The notes beneath the pieces were generated by a model, which had not been told where the DNA came from, searched no databases, and was given only the letters and a program-made list of their open reading frames with translations. Both the position numbers and the translations under genes were made by a program. A stretch of DNA of 64,000 bases, taken from ELB16-189 sp018266435 (GTDB lineage Bacteria; Bacteroidota; Bacteroidia; Cytophagales; Cyclobacteriaceae). Below, piece after piece: positions 31,535 through 41,773 of the stretch. Numbering within the stretch: the stretch's first letter is position 1; every line of letters starts with the position of its first letter. The DNA lies in NCBI GenBank assembly GCA_030123525.1, contig CP126125.1, forward strand, positions 2,728,001 through 2,792,000. The letters are read 5' to 3'.

Positions 31535-32239
31535 ATGTCAAGTTACTTTGCTGAATTTTTTGGTACCATGTTGCTTGTTCTCTTAGGTGATGGGGTGGTG
31601 GCATCCGTTAGTTTAAAAAAAACAAAATCGGAAAATGCAGGATGGCTTGCGGTAGTAATGGGCTGGGGGCTGGCAGTGACTTTGGCGATCTTTGCCGTAG
31701 GAAAAATCAGCGGAGCACATCTCAACCCGGCCATTACATTAGCATTTGCTTTTAACGGAAGTTTCCCGGCAGATCAGGTGGCGGGTTATATCTTGGCACA
31801 ATTAACGGGTGCTTTTGCCGGTGCGGTGTTGGTATGGATTCATTTTTTGCCCCACTGGAAAGAAACAACCGATCAGCATACCAAGTTGGGTGTATTTTGT
31901 ACTGCACCTGCCATACGAAATACTTTTTCAAATTTAATGAGTGAAGTTATGGCCACCCTGGTACTTGTCTTAGCCTTGCTTTTTATCGGTACCAACAAAT
32001 TTGCCGAAGGACTGAACCCATTAATTGTGGGGATACTCATCGTTTCGATCGGATTGAGTTTGGGAGGAACAACCGGTTTTGCTATTAATCCGGCTCGCGA
32101 CTTGGGTCCACGTATAGCACACTTTATATTACCCATTCAGGGTAAAGGAAAGTCAGACTGGAGCTATGCCTGGGTACCGATCGTGGGGCCGATAGTGGGA
32201 GGATTGCTTGGGGCATGGATTTACACTTTGATTTATTAA
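31535..32239 (+). CDS. glpF: Glycerol uptake facilitator (aquaglyceroporin)
   Basis: The 234-residue six-helix channel has both NPA boxes, in GAHLNPAITLAF and GFAINPARDLGPR; Asp after the second NPAR is the mark of glycerol-conducting members. Inner-membrane facilitator for glycerol, feeding the kinase encoded 48 bp downstream. The operon order glpF-glpK-glpD gives uptake, phosphorylation and oxidation of glycerol. Confidence 0.94.
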   Translation: MSSYFAEFFGTMLLVLLGDGVVASVSLKKTKSENAGWLAVVMGWGLAVTLAIFAVGKISGAHLNPAITLAFAFNGSFPADQVAGYILAQLTGAFAGAVLVWIHFLPHWKETTDQHTKLGVFCTAPAIRNTFSNLMSEVMATLVLVLALLFIGTNKFAEGLNPLIVGILIVSIGLSLGGTTGFAINPARDLGPRIAHFILPIQGKGKSDWSYAWVPIVGPIVGGLLGAWIYTLIY

Positions 32240-32287
32240 CACTTCTCCGTAGCCATCGGTAACTGGCCACTTGTAATTTACTGCACC

Positions 32288-33769
32288 ATGAACCAATTTA
32301 TCATTGCCCTCGATCAAGGTACCACCAGTTCACGTGCTGTACTTTTTGATTCATCGGCAAAAATTATAGGTATCGAACAGCAGGAGTTCAGACAGATTTT
32401 TCCGCAACCCGGATGGGTGGAACACGACCCTAACGAAATTTTTTCTACCCAGCATGAAGTACTTATGCGGTTATTGGCAACGTATAAAATTGAAATTACA
32501 GACATAGCCGGCATTGGCATTACTAATCAGCGAGAAACAACTATACTCTGGAATAAAAAAACAGGCGAACCGATTTATAATGCTATTGTGTGGCAGGATA
32601 AACGAACAGCACCCACTTGCGAAGAACTAAAATCAAGAGGACTTTCAGCGTATGTAAAACAAAATACAGGTTTGGTCATTGACTCGTATTTTTCGGCTAC
32701 CAAGATCAAATGGATTTTAGATCATGTAAAAGGTGCACGGCAGCTGGCCGAAAACGGTGAACTTGCTTTTGGCACGGTAGACACCTGGCTGATCTGGAAA
32801 TTGACGAACGGGAAACAGCACGTAACCGATTACTCCAATGTTTCGCGCACCATGCTTTTCAATATCAATGAATTGAAGTGGGATGAAAAGCTATTGTACG
32901 AATTGACTATTCCAAAATCAATTTTGCCCCAGGTGAAACCTTCGGCAGCTCATTTTGGTGAATGGGTTTTCAATGGGCACTCTATTCCTGTTTGTGGCGT
33001 GGCGGGCGATCAGCAAGCGGCATTGTTCGGGCAAGCTTGCTTCAACCCGGGCGAAGCAAAAAACACGTATGGCACAGGTTGCTTTATGCTGATGAATACC
33101 GGAACAGAAATCCAATATTCAAAAAATGGATTGATCACCACCATTGCCTGGGGGCTTGACGGAAAAATAGAATATGCATTGGAAGGAAGCGTATTCATTG
33201 CGGGTGCAGCCGTGCAGTGGCTGCGTGATTCGGTACACTTGATCGACCAATCAAAAGATTCAGAATACTTTGCAGCCAAAGCACTTGGGTCAAACGAAGT
33301 GTACGTGGTGCCGGCTTTTGCAGGACTGGGTGCGCCATATTGGGATATGTATGCACGCGGAGCGATTTTCGGGCTAACACGCGACACCGGCAAAGACCAT
33401 ATCATTAAAGCCACGCTCGAATCATTGGCATACCAAACCAAAGATATTTTAAATGCCATGCAGGAAGATGCAAACGTAAAGTTATCTTCTTTAAAAGTGG
33501 ATGGCGGTGCATGTGCCAACAACATGCTGATGCAATTTCAAGCCGATATTTTAGGAACAGAAGTGCAACGCCCGCAGGTGATTGAATCCACGGCACAAGG
33601 CGCTGCTTACCTGGCGGGCATACAAGCCGGGTTGTGGAAAAAAGACGACATCTTAAAAAACAGAAAAATTGAAAAAACTTTTTTGCCCAATATGGAAAAT
33701 GCCCAGCGCAATAAATTGTACAAAGGATGGCTGAAGGCAGTGGAGCGGACAAAAGGATGGGCTTTGTAA
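32288..33769 (+). CDS. glpK: Glycerol kinase
   Basis: The 493-residue FGGY-family kinase starts IALDQGTTSSRAVLFD (phosphate-1 loop) and has GITNQRETTILWN, WQDKRTAPTCEEL, GVAGDQQAALFGQ, the GTGCFMLMNTG ATP-binding strand and DGGACANNMLMQFQADI. Length matches E. coli GlpK. Makes sn-glycerol-3-phosphate in the cytoplasm for the downstream GlpD. Confidence 0.97.
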   Translation: MNQFIIALDQGTTSSRAVLFDSSAKIIGIEQQEFRQIFPQPGWVEHDPNEIFSTQHEVLMRLLATYKIEITDIAGIGITNQRETTILWNKKTGEPIYNAIVWQDKRTAPTCEELKSRGLSAYVKQNTGLVIDSYFSATKIKWILDHVKGARQLAENGELAFGTVDTWLIWKLTNGKQHVTDYSNVSRTMLFNINELKWDEKLLYELTIPKSILPQVKPSAAHFGEWVFNGHSIPVCGVAGDQQAALFGQACFNPGEAKNTYGTGCFMLMNTGTEIQYSKNGLITTIAWGLDGKIEYALEGSVFIAGAAVQWLRDSVHLIDQSKDSEYFAAKALGSNEVYVVPAFAGLGAPYWDMYARGAIFGLTRDTGKDHIIKATLESLAYQTKDILNAMQEDANVKLSSLKVDGGACANNMLMQFQADILGTEVQRPQVIESTAQGAAYLAGIQAGLWKKDDILKNRKIEKTFLPNMENAQRNKLYKGWLKAVERTKGWAL

Positions 33770-33870
33770 ATACATATTCAAAAATCAATTTTTCCGGCTC
33801 AAAAAATAAATAGAGTTCACACTAAAAACTTTTTGTGAAATTTTAAAAGTAGAATTTTAAATCTTGAGCT

Positions 33871-35487
33871 TTGAATCGAACAAATTCCATATCAAAACTA
33901 AAATCAGAATCTTTCGACTTACTCATTATTGGGGGTGGCATCACCGGTGCCGGCATAGCTCTTGATGCGGCCACGCGCGGGTTGAAGACGGCACTCATTG
34001 AACAAAAAGATTTTGCTTACGGCACCAGCAGTCGTTCTACTAAGTTGATCCATGGCGGATTACGCTACCTCAAACAACTGGAGTTTGGCCTGGTAAAAGA
34101 AGTAGGCAGCGAGCGGGCCGTGGTGCACAAGCTGGCTCCACATCTGGTCATTCCTGAAAAAATGTTATTGCCGTTGTATGAAAAGCGAGGGCTTGGCAGC
34201 ACACTCACCTCCATTGGGTTAAAACTATACGATTGGCTGGCTGGCGTCAAGCATGAAGACCAGCGAAAAATGCTTACCCGAAAACAAACCTTGACACAAG
34301 AACCTCTGCTCAACCCTTCGGATGTAAAAGGAGGAGCGATCTATGCCGAATACCGAACCGATGATGCCCGCCTTACGATTGAGATTATGAAAACTGCGAG
34401 CCGGTACGGAGCAACAGTTGCTAATTACTGTGAAGCAGAAGAATTTATTTACGAGCATGAAAAAATTAAGGGAGCAAATGTTATTGACCGGATAGCTGAG
34501 GAGTCTTTTTCTATTCATGCCAAAGTAGTGGTTAATGCAGCCGGACCGTGGGTGGATAAGCTGCGCGAAAAAGACCACTCCAAAAAAGGAAAGCATTTGC
34601 ACCTGACCAAAGGAGTTCATATTGTTTTGCCCCAAAAAAAACTACCTGTAGCCCAGTCGATCTATTTTGATGTGGGCGATGGACGAATGATCTTCGCCAT
34701 CCCCCGCGGAAGAATAACGTATATCGGTACTACCGACACCAACTACTCGGGCGATTTAGATGAAGTAAAAACGGATAAAGAGGATGCCGAATATTTGATT
34801 AAAGCCGTCAACCAAACATTTGCCAATTGCTCATTGTCTGTAGTTGATATTGAGTCGAGTTGGGCAGGACTCAGGCCATTGATTCACGAAGAAGGCAAAG
34901 GCGCATCAGAGTTGTCGCGCAAAGACGAAATTTTTGAGTCGCCATCGGGGCTGATCTCCATAGCCGGAGGCAAGCTGACCGGCTACCGCAAAATGGCCGA
35001 GCGGGTAGTGGATGTAGTCATTAAAAAATATTTTGGTCATGGGCATTACAACCTTTGCCAAACAGGCACCTTGCTGCTGGCATCGTCTGATTTTAAAAAC
35101 TACGAAGAGGTAAAGAAATACATTGTGCGTGTGAGCGAGGAATTAAAATTTTTTCATCTGCAAGACGAAGCCACTTACCTGGTGAGCAACTTTGGCAAAC
35201 AAACAGATCAGATTATATCACACCTGAGTTTAGTTGATGACCCTGACCCGCTGATCCGGCTGACCCGGGCCGAACTGAAATTTTGTTTGGAAAATGAAAT
35301 GGTGATGAAGGCAGAGGATTTCTTTACAAGAAGAACGGGCTTATTGTATTTTAATTTACCTAGACTTAATCATACGCTCCAGTCATGTATTCAGTGGATG
35401 GGTAATTCCCTTGGTTGGAATGCACAAGAGGCAATTCTTCAAAGAGATCAAGTCTATCATTGTATTGAGAAGGCAGCACGTTTTTAG
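33871..35487 (+). CDS. glpD: Aerobic glycerol-3-phosphate dehydrogenase
   Basis: The 538-residue FAD enzyme has a Rossmann motif (LLIIGGGITGAGIALDAA, about 18-35), the GTSSRSTKLIHGGLRYL motif, VNAAGPWVD and a C-terminal DAO_C domain. It oxidises glycerol-3-phosphate to DHAP and passes electrons to quinone at the membrane. The start is TTG at 33871; there is no closer ATG before the FAD motif. A 101-bp gap separates it from glpK without a clear terminator, so co-transcription is likely. Confidence 0.95.
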   Translation: MNRTNSISKLKSESFDLLIIGGGITGAGIALDAATRGLKTALIEQKDFAYGTSSRSTKLIHGGLRYLKQLEFGLVKEVGSERAVVHKLAPHLVIPEKMLLPLYEKRGLGSTLTSIGLKLYDWLAGVKHEDQRKMLTRKQTLTQEPLLNPSDVKGGAIYAEYRTDDARLTIEIMKTASRYGATVANYCEAEEFIYEHEKIKGANVIDRIAEESFSIHAKVVVNAAGPWVDKLREKDHSKKGKHLHLTKGVHIVLPQKKLPVAQSIYFDVGDGRMIFAIPRGRITYIGTTDTNYSGDLDEVKTDKEDAEYLIKAVNQTFANCSLSVVDIESSWAGLRPLIHEEGKGASELSRKDEIFESPSGLISIAGGKLTGYRKMAERVVDVVIKKYFGHGHYNLCQTGTLLLASSDFKNYEEVKKYIVRVSEELKFFHLQDEATYLVSNFGKQTDQIISHLSLVDDPDPLIRLTRAELKFCLENEMVMKAEDFFTRRTGLLYFNLPRLNHTLQSCIQWMGNSLGWNAQEAILQRDQVYHCIEKAARF

Positions 35488-35581
35488 CTTTTCAATACCA
35501 GGAAAAACTTATAAAATAATTTTTTAGCTACAGACCCAACCATTTTAATTGATTTTCATAATTTTAATGAAACGGAAATCT

Positions 35582-35589
35582 ATCTTTGC
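35582..35589 (+). promoter_or_regulatory. -7 element upstream of nagB
   Basis: TATCTTTG is an exact TAnnTTTG element about 73 bp before the start codon. The -33 region has only TTTTAAT-like sequence, no TTG at the expected spacing. Confidence 0.5.
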
Positions 35590-35662
35590 TAAGTAAAACC
35601 TTCTTACTAAACAGAGGTGAGAAAATTAAATCTTTTGCACATTAGAGAAAATCAAAAAATAA

Positions 35663-37570
35663 ATGAACGGAGCCCTTCACATAAACTTTGAAAAAATACC
35701 AATTTCCATTTATGCTTCTTCTGAAGACGCATCTAAATCGGTAGCCAAAGAAATAGCTGATCTCATCCGGCAAAAACAAAAGGAAGGAAAAAAAACTATC
35801 CTCGGCTTGGCCACCGGCTCCTCGCCCAAGAAAGTGTATGCCGAATTAATTCGTCTTCATAAACAAGAGGGGCTGAGTTTTAAAAATGTAATCTCATTCA
35901 ACTTAGATGAGTACTACCCCATGCAGCCGTCATCGCAGCAGAGCTACCACAAGTTCATGAAAGAAAACTTGTTTGATCATGTAGATATTCCTAAGGATCA
36001 CTACTACATCCCTGATGGCACCATTGGCATGGATGAGGTGCGTCAGTATTGTGCCGCGTACGAAAAAAAAATCAATGAACTGGGCGGTCTTGATTTTCAA
36101 TTACTCGGCATTGGGCGAAATGGACACATAGGTTTCAACGAACCTGGCTCGCATATTGATTCACTCACACGCCTGATTACACTCGATTTTACCACTCGCT
36201 CAGATGCCGGACTGGATTTTGGTGGTTTGGCCAATGTTCCGCGAAAGGCTATAACGCTAGGAGTAAAAAAAATAATGCAGGCTAAGCGGATCGTGCTCAT
36301 TGCCTGGGGTGAACATAAATCACCCATAATCCGCCAGTGTGTTGAAGGCCCTGTAGTGGAACACATTCCCGCTTCGTATCTTCAGGGGCACCCCAATGCG
36401 CAGATTGTGATGGACGAATCCTGTGCGGCAGGACTGAGCCGAAGGAAAACACCGTGGTTGTTTGACTCGGTAGAGTGGAACAAACCAATGATCAAAAAGG
36501 CAGTAACTAACTTGGCCTTGTCGCTGGAGAAATCGATCCTGATGTTGACCAACGAAGATTACAATGAAAATGGATTGAGCGAGTTGCTTGCCCGCTATGG
36601 CCAGGCGTATGATATTAATATAGAAGTGTTCAACTGGGTACAGCACACCATTACCGGGTGGCCGGGTGGCAAACCCAATGCCGATGATACCCACCGGCCC
36701 GAGCGCGCCACACCAGCCCGTAAACGCGTGTTAATTTTTAGTCCTCACCCCGATGATGACATTATCTCGATGGGAGGTACCTTTCAGCGGCTGGTAGATC
36801 AGGGACACGAAGTGCACGTGGCTTACCAAACATCTGGCAACATTGCCGTGGCCGATGATGAAGCCTTACGGTTTATCGGGTTTGTGCGCGATTTCAATTC
36901 AAGGTTTTTGCTGAGCAATGAGGCTACCGATAAAATGTATTTTGAAGCCAATGGGTTTTTGGAAACGAAAAAGCAGGGTGAGAAAGATATAGAAGAAGTC
37001 CGCGCTATTAAGGGATTGATCCGCGTGAGTGAGGCAAAAAACACTTGCCGTTTTGTAGGAGTACACCAAGAAAATATTCATTTTCTGAACATGCCTTTTT
37101 ATGAAACTGGTGCGGTGCAGAAAAAAGCGTTGGGTGAGGTAGACTATGAAATCGTGACTAATATAATTCGTGAGGTTAAGCCTCATCAGGTATATGCCGC
37201 GGGTGACTTGGCCGATCCACACGGCACACACAAAGTTTGCCTGGATGCCGTAATTGAAGCTCTTCACAGGCTTAAGACCGAGCCATTTATGAAAGATTGC
37301 TGGGTATGGCTATACAAAGGAGCCTGGGCGGAGTGGGATATTGACCTGATTGAAATGGCCGTGCCCATGAGCCCTGACCAAGTCATGCGTAAACGAATGG
37401 GTATTTTTAAGCACCAGTCTCAAAAAGATGGTGTGGTTTACCAAGGCAGTGATGCACGCGAGTTTTGGCAACGTGCCGAAGACCGCAACAAAGCCACCGC
37501 CTTGCTTTACAATAAATTGGGACTTGCCGAGTATGCCGCCATGGAGGCGTTTGTGCGTTTGAAGGTTTAG
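35663..37570 (+). CDS. nagB: Glucosamine-6-phosphate deaminase fused to a PIG-L deacetylase-like domain
   Basis: The 635-residue protein has a NagB domain (about 10-275) with LGLATGSSPKKVY, the catalytic Asp in SFNLDEYYPM and GRNGHIGFNEPGS. A linker follows (275-350), then a PIG-L/LmbE domain (about 352-610) with zinc motif SPHPDDDIISMGGTF and DPHGTHKVC. NagB converts glucosamine-6-P to fructose-6-P and ammonia. The PIG-L half would deacetylate an N-acetylglucosaminyl substrate, perhaps supplying the NagB half. This fusion is common in Bacteroidota; the substrate of the second domain is not known from sequence. Confidence 0.93.
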   Translation: MNGALHINFEKIPISIYASSEDASKSVAKEIADLIRQKQKEGKKTILGLATGSSPKKVYAELIRLHKQEGLSFKNVISFNLDEYYPMQPSSQQSYHKFMKENLFDHVDIPKDHYYIPDGTIGMDEVRQYCAAYEKKINELGGLDFQLLGIGRNGHIGFNEPGSHIDSLTRLITLDFTTRSDAGLDFGGLANVPRKAITLGVKKIMQAKRIVLIAWGEHKSPIIRQCVEGPVVEHIPASYLQGHPNAQIVMDESCAAGLSRRKTPWLFDSVEWNKPMIKKAVTNLALSLEKSILMLTNEDYNENGLSELLARYGQAYDINIEVFNWVQHTITGWPGGKPNADDTHRPERATPARKRVLIFSPHPDDDIISMGGTFQRLVDQGHEVHVAYQTSGNIAVADDEALRFIGFVRDFNSRFLLSNEATDKMYFEANGFLETKKQGEKDIEEVRAIKGLIRVSEAKNTCRFVGVHQENIHFLNMPFYETGAVQKKALGEVDYEIVTNIIREVKPHQVYAAGDLADPHGTHKVCLDAVIEALHRLKTEPFMKDCWVWLYKGAWAEWDIDLIEMAVPMSPDQVMRKRMGIFKHQSQKDGVVYQGSDAREFWQRAEDRNKATALLYNKLGLAEYAAMEAFVRLKV

Positions 37571-37729
37571 GGTTACGCCTATATCCGTAAGCTTCTCTTT
37601 GTCAATTTCAACCCGAACCCAAAAGATATGGTCTGAATTTGGTACTACTAATTTTAGTATAATTTTTTTCTATTGTTGTTTTTGGATTAGAAAATGTATT
37701 AAACTTGGGGAGTTTTAATTACAAACCCT

Positions 37730-38617
37730 ATGAAACTTACTCCATTTAGAGCTACTGCCATTATTTTATTGGTGATTTTCGGCTTAACCTCGTGCGGGTC
37801 AAAAAAAGATGATAAATCAAACGCTGACGAGTTTAAACAGGCCGAAGAATCACTCAAAGATGAGATTGAAGATGTGGTATACAATATTCCTTCGCCCTCA
37901 GAGATTCCTTATATGCTGCAGGCAACCGGGGCCGAGTACAACCAATCGTTGCTTAACGACCGCAAAAAAGCGGAAGGATACCTGAGCCGCAATGACAAAG
38001 CTGCCCTGAACCTGGGCGTGTATTCTGCCGATATCGGGTATTTAGTTTCTTACGATAAAACTCAAGATGCCATCAACTACATGAACTCAGCTAAGAAACT
38101 GGCTGATAATTTAGGTATACTCGGCTCATTTGATGCCGATTTGATGAAACGGTTTGAAGCCAACATTGCTAAGAAAGACTCACTGGCCAGCATGGTAAAC
38201 AAAGCCATTCATGAAACCGAAAAATACCTGAAGAACGATAACCGAAACAAACCGGCCGCACTGATTTTGACCGGAAGTTTTGTAGAAGGGCTTTACATCT
38301 CTACCGGATTGATAAAGACCTATCCTAAAAATTTGTTGAAAGATGATGACCGTAATTTGATTTTAACCCCAATTATCCGGGTAGTGCTGCAACAGAAAGA
38401 ATCAGTAAATGAACTGGTGAAAATGCTGGGAGCAGTTGATCAAAGTGCACCGGTTGGAGAGTTGGTAACTGATTTAACGGCCCTGCAGTCGAGCTACAAG
38501 GCGCTGAATATTGAAGAACAAATCAAAAACAACCGGGCAGACTTATTGTTGAGCGATAAGAATTTAACCGAGATTACTTCCATCGTAGAGAAAATTAGGA
38601 AGTCGATTGTTGAATAA
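37730..38617 (+). CDS. Bacteroidota lipoprotein of unknown function
   Basis: The 295-residue protein has a lipoprotein signal with lipobox LTSC (Cys near residue 23), an acidic linker (KKDDKSNADEFKQAEES) and then an all-helical domain of about 250 residues (e.g. DAINYMNSAKKLADNLGILG). No catalytic motif. Probably anchored in a membrane facing the periplasm. It is monocistronic: a terminator follows at 38639. Confidence 0.78.
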   Translation: MKLTPFRATAIILLVIFGLTSCGSKKDDKSNADEFKQAEESLKDEIEDVVYNIPSPSEIPYMLQATGAEYNQSLLNDRKKAEGYLSRNDKAALNLGVYSADIGYLVSYDKTQDAINYMNSAKKLADNLGILGSFDADLMKRFEANIAKKDSLASMVNKAIHETEKYLKNDNRNKPAALILTGSFVEGLYISTGLIKTYPKNLLKDDDRNLILTPIIRVVLQQKESVNELVKMLGAVDQSAPVGELVTDLTALQSSYKALNIEEQIKNNRADLLLSDKNLTEITSIVEKIRKSIVE

Positions 38618-38638
38618 AATTTTTCAATTCCATTATAG

Positions 38639-38667
38639 AAAAAGCCCTGCTTGTGCAGGGCTTTTTT
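38639..38667 (+). terminator. Intrinsic terminator after the lipoprotein gene
   Basis: Stem AAAAGCCCTGC/GCAGGGCTTTT with a 4-nt loop TTGT, ending in six T. The A-run on the other side could make it bidirectional, but no minus-strand gene precedes it. Confidence 0.88.
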
Positions 38668-38717
38668 AGTATTAGTTCGGCCTTCTTTTTTTATATTTAG
38701 CAAATCAATTCTAAAAT

Positions 38718-41700
38718 ATGAGCGAGCCTGTCCTAAAATCCATTATCCGCCTCTTTGCTTTTGTGGCTACCGAAGACACGGTTACGGCACAAGAACGCGT
38801 ACATATTTTCAATTTCTTAGAAGACCATTTGAGCCAGCCCTCGGTGGACAAACACATCCGCCTGTTTGATCAATATGCCCGTGAATTTTCTGACAAACTC
38901 AGTCAGGTAAAAGAAAATGAATTGATTAACCAGATCTGTGATACCATCAATTTAGAAGTAACCCAAAAACAAAAAATGGTGGTGTTGCTTGAGCTGATGA
39001 ATATTGTATTGGCCGATGGCACGATTTCATCACGCGAAGAGAATCTTTCTAAAAACATAAGTGAGCAATTTAATATCAGCCTGACAGACCTGGAGTCGAT
39101 CAAACAATTTGTGTCACTTCAGCAATCGTCACAGGCAAACTCTGAACACATTCTGCTGATTGATAGCGACAAAACCAATACTGGTCTGCACCATATTTTT
39201 CGTGCCGATTTAGATGGATTTATTGCAATCCTTCATTTACCTACCGTGGAATTGTATTTTTTAAAATACCTCGGCAAAACCGATGTGCTGTTGAATGGTG
39301 TACAGCAAAAATCAGGTAAAGTAGGTGTGCTGGCTACCGGAAGTTCCATTCGCTGGGGTGCAAGTGAACCCGTGTATTACGGTTCAGTATTGGCCGCATT
39401 TAAGAAACACAGCAATCAACCCAAAACAAGTTTTGAAGCTAGAAACATTTCATTCATTTTTAAAAATGGCCGCTTAGGGTTAAGAAATGTTACGGTAACG
39501 GAGGAGTCAGGAAATTTAGTAGCCTTGATGGGAGCCAGCGGAGCGGGCAAAAGTACGCTGCTCCATGTACTTAACGGAAATGAAAAACCTTCTGAAGGTC
39601 AGGTACTCATCAATGGGATAGATATTCATAACCATCCTGAAAAAATTGAGGGAGTAATCGGGTTTGTACCACAAGATGATTTGTTGGTGGAAGACCTGAC
39701 GGTTTACCAGAATCTTTACTTTGCTGCCAAGTTTTGTTTCAGTCACCTGAGCGAAGAAGAAATTGACTGGCTGGTGCTTAAGACTCTTGATGATTTGGGC
39801 TTACTCGAAGCCAGAGATTTGAAAGTAGGTTCGCCTTTGCAAAAGACCATCAGTGGTGGCCAACGAAAAAGATTGAATATAGGTCTTGAGCTATTGCGTG
39901 AACCAGCCGTCTTATTTGTGGACGAACCGACCTCGGGGCTATCATCGCGTGACTCAGAAAATATTATTGACCTGCTCAAAGAACTTTCGCTGAAAGGAAA
40001 ACTAGTATTTGCCGTAATTCACCAACCGTCATCCGATATTTTTAAAATGTTTGACCGATTGGTTATTCTCGATACCGGTGGTTACCAGATTTATTACGGA
40101 AACCCGGTGGATGCTGTGACATATTTCAAGCGCAACATCAACATGGTTAACAGCGAAGAAGGAGAATGCCTGGCATGCGGAAACGTGAATCCTGAATTGA
40201 TCTTCAATATCATTGAAACCAAGGTAATCGATGAGTTTGGGAACTTCACAAACGAACGAAAATTTTCGCCCGAGCAGTGGAATAAAGTATTTCTTGAGCG
40301 TGTGAAGTTGCCGGTTACAGTCAGGCAAGACGATCCGCCACATTCTACGTTGCGCATACCTACCTGGATAAAACAGGCCTATTTGTTTTCTAAACGAGAT
40401 GTTTTGTCAAAGTTCAGCAATACACAATACTTGGTTATCAATTTGTTAGAGGCACCTATTCTTGCTTTTATTTTGGCTTTCATTGTTCGCTATTACAATA
40501 CTGATGATCAGTTTAATACAGGTTATGTATTCAGTAAAAATTTAAACATGCCCGCTTATCTTTTTATGAGTGTAATTGTGGCATTGTTCATGGGGCTTAC
40601 CGTAAGTGCGGAAGAGATTATACGCGACCGTAAGATTTTAAAACGAGAAAAATTTCTGCATCTGCACCGCAGCAGTTACCTGGTGTCAAAAATTTCTATT
40701 TTGTTTGCCATCTCAGCCATTCAAACCCTTTTGTTTGTACTGGTTGGTAATTTCGTTCTTGAAATAAAAGGAATGTTATTCATTCATTGGGCCATTTTGT
40801 TTACCACTTCGTGCTTTGCCAATTTGTTGGGATTAAATATTTCTTCGGCTTTCAACTCGGCTGTAACCATTTATATATTGATTCCCATCTTGTTAATTCC
40901 ACAATTGATTTTGAGTGGAGTAGTAGTGAAGTTTGATAAACTCAATCCGGTTATTGGTAACACCGCCACGGTGCCCGCAGTAGGTGACTTGATGGCCTCG
41001 CGTTGGGCGTTTGAAGCGGCTATGGTTTCTCAGTTTAAAGACAACAAGTTTGAGCAGCAGTTTTATCTCTATGATAAAATCATGGCTGAATCTGACTACA
41101 AAAAAATTTACTACATACCCGACCTGGAGAGCCGGCTGAACTTTGTGCAACTCAACCACAAGAACTCACAACCCGAAATACAAAAAATTGTAGCTAAAGA
41201 TCTGCAGGTGATTCAGCATGAAATACAGGAAGAACTGAAATTGATAGGCAAAGACAATTTTAAGTACCTGAGCTCGCTTACTTCTGAAAAATACGATTCC
41301 ATGGCCTATGTCGAAACAACTACTTTTTTTGATGCACTCAAAAAATTTTATAACAACCGCTATACCAAGGCCGATCATGAAAAAGACCGGATCGTTAACC
41401 GGCTCACCAAGAATGCGGAACGTGAAAAAGAATTTGAAAAGGAGAGAAACTCTTATCAAAACGAAGCCATCAGCGTGCTGGTAAAAAACCAGGAAGAACT
41501 GAATCGGATTATAGAACAAAATGGAAACCTGATCCAGAAAATTTATCCCATTTATAAAGACCCCGAACCTGAACACATTGTTGATTTCGATGCCCAGTTT
41601 TACATGCCCGCCAAACATTTTTTAGGGTACAACATTGATACGTTTTATTTTAACCTGGGTGTGATTTGGTCGATGACCGTGGTAATGATCTTTACGCTCT

Positions 41701-41771
41701 ATATTGAACTGCTGTTGAAAATCATTGATGGTATAGGCAGCATTTACAGTAAAATTCCTAAGCGCATGTAA
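38718..41771 (+). CDS. Giant ABCG-like transporter with N-terminal TerB-like and FHA-like domains
   Basis: The 1017-residue protein has these domains in order: a helical TerB-like domain (about 1-135, with ADGTISSREE), a beta-rich FHA-like segment (about 140-235), an ABC ATPase (about 245-460: Walker A GASGAGKST near 271, signature ISGGQRKRLNIG near 376, Walker B VLFVDEPTSGL near 400), a CLAC pair near 478, and an ABC2-type membrane domain with six helices (about 555-750). A charged coiled-coil region (about 770-960) and a final membrane helix near 990 complete it. ATPase before permease in one chain is the ABCG half-transporter layout. Substrate unknown. It is followed after 2 bp by the YdcF gene. 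Confidence 0.88.
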   Translation: MSEPVLKSIIRLFAFVATEDTVTAQERVHIFNFLEDHLSQPSVDKHIRLFDQYAREFSDKLSQVKENELINQICDTINLEVTQKQKMVVLLELMNIVLADGTISSREENLSKNISEQFNISLTDLESIKQFVSLQQSSQANSEHILLIDSDKTNTGLHHIFRADLDGFIAILHLPTVELYFLKYLGKTDVLLNGVQQKSGKVGVLATGSSIRWGASEPVYYGSVLAAFKKHSNQPKTSFEARNISFIFKNGRLGLRNVTVTEESGNLVALMGASGAGKSTLLHVLNGNEKPSEGQVLINGIDIHNHPEKIEGVIGFVPQDDLLVEDLTVYQNLYFAAKFCFSHLSEEEIDWLVLKTLDDLGLLEARDLKVGSPLQKTISGGQRKRLNIGLELLREPAVLFVDEPTSGLSSRDSENIIDLLKELSLKGKLVFAVIHQPSSDIFKMFDRLVILDTGGYQIYYGNPVDAVTYFKRNINMVNSEEGECLACGNVNPELIFNIIETKVIDEFGNFTNERKFSPEQWNKVFLERVKLPVTVRQDDPPHSTLRIPTWIKQAYLFSKRDVLSKFSNTQYLVINLLEAPILAFILAFIVRYYNTDDQFNTGYVFSKNLNMPAYLFMSVIVALFMGLTVSAEEIIRDRKILKREKFLHLHRSSYLVSKISILFAISAIQTLLFVLVGNFVLEIKGMLFIHWAILFTTSCFANLLGLNISSAFNSAVTIYILIPILLIPQLILSGVVVKFDKLNPVIGNTATVPAVGDLMASRWAFEAAMVSQFKDNKFEQQFYLYDKIMAESDYKKIYYIPDLESRLNFVQLNHKNSQPEIQKIVAKDLQVIQHEIQEELKLIGKDNFKYLSSLTSEKYDSMAYVETTTFFDALKKFYNNRYTKADHEKDRIVNRLTKNAEREKEFEKERNSYQNEAISVLVKNQEELNRIIEQNGNLIQKIYPIYKDPEPEHIVDFDAQFYMPAKHFLGYNIDTFYFNLGVIWSMTVVMIFTLYIELLLKIIDGIGSIYSKIPKRM

Positions 41772-41773
41772 CC

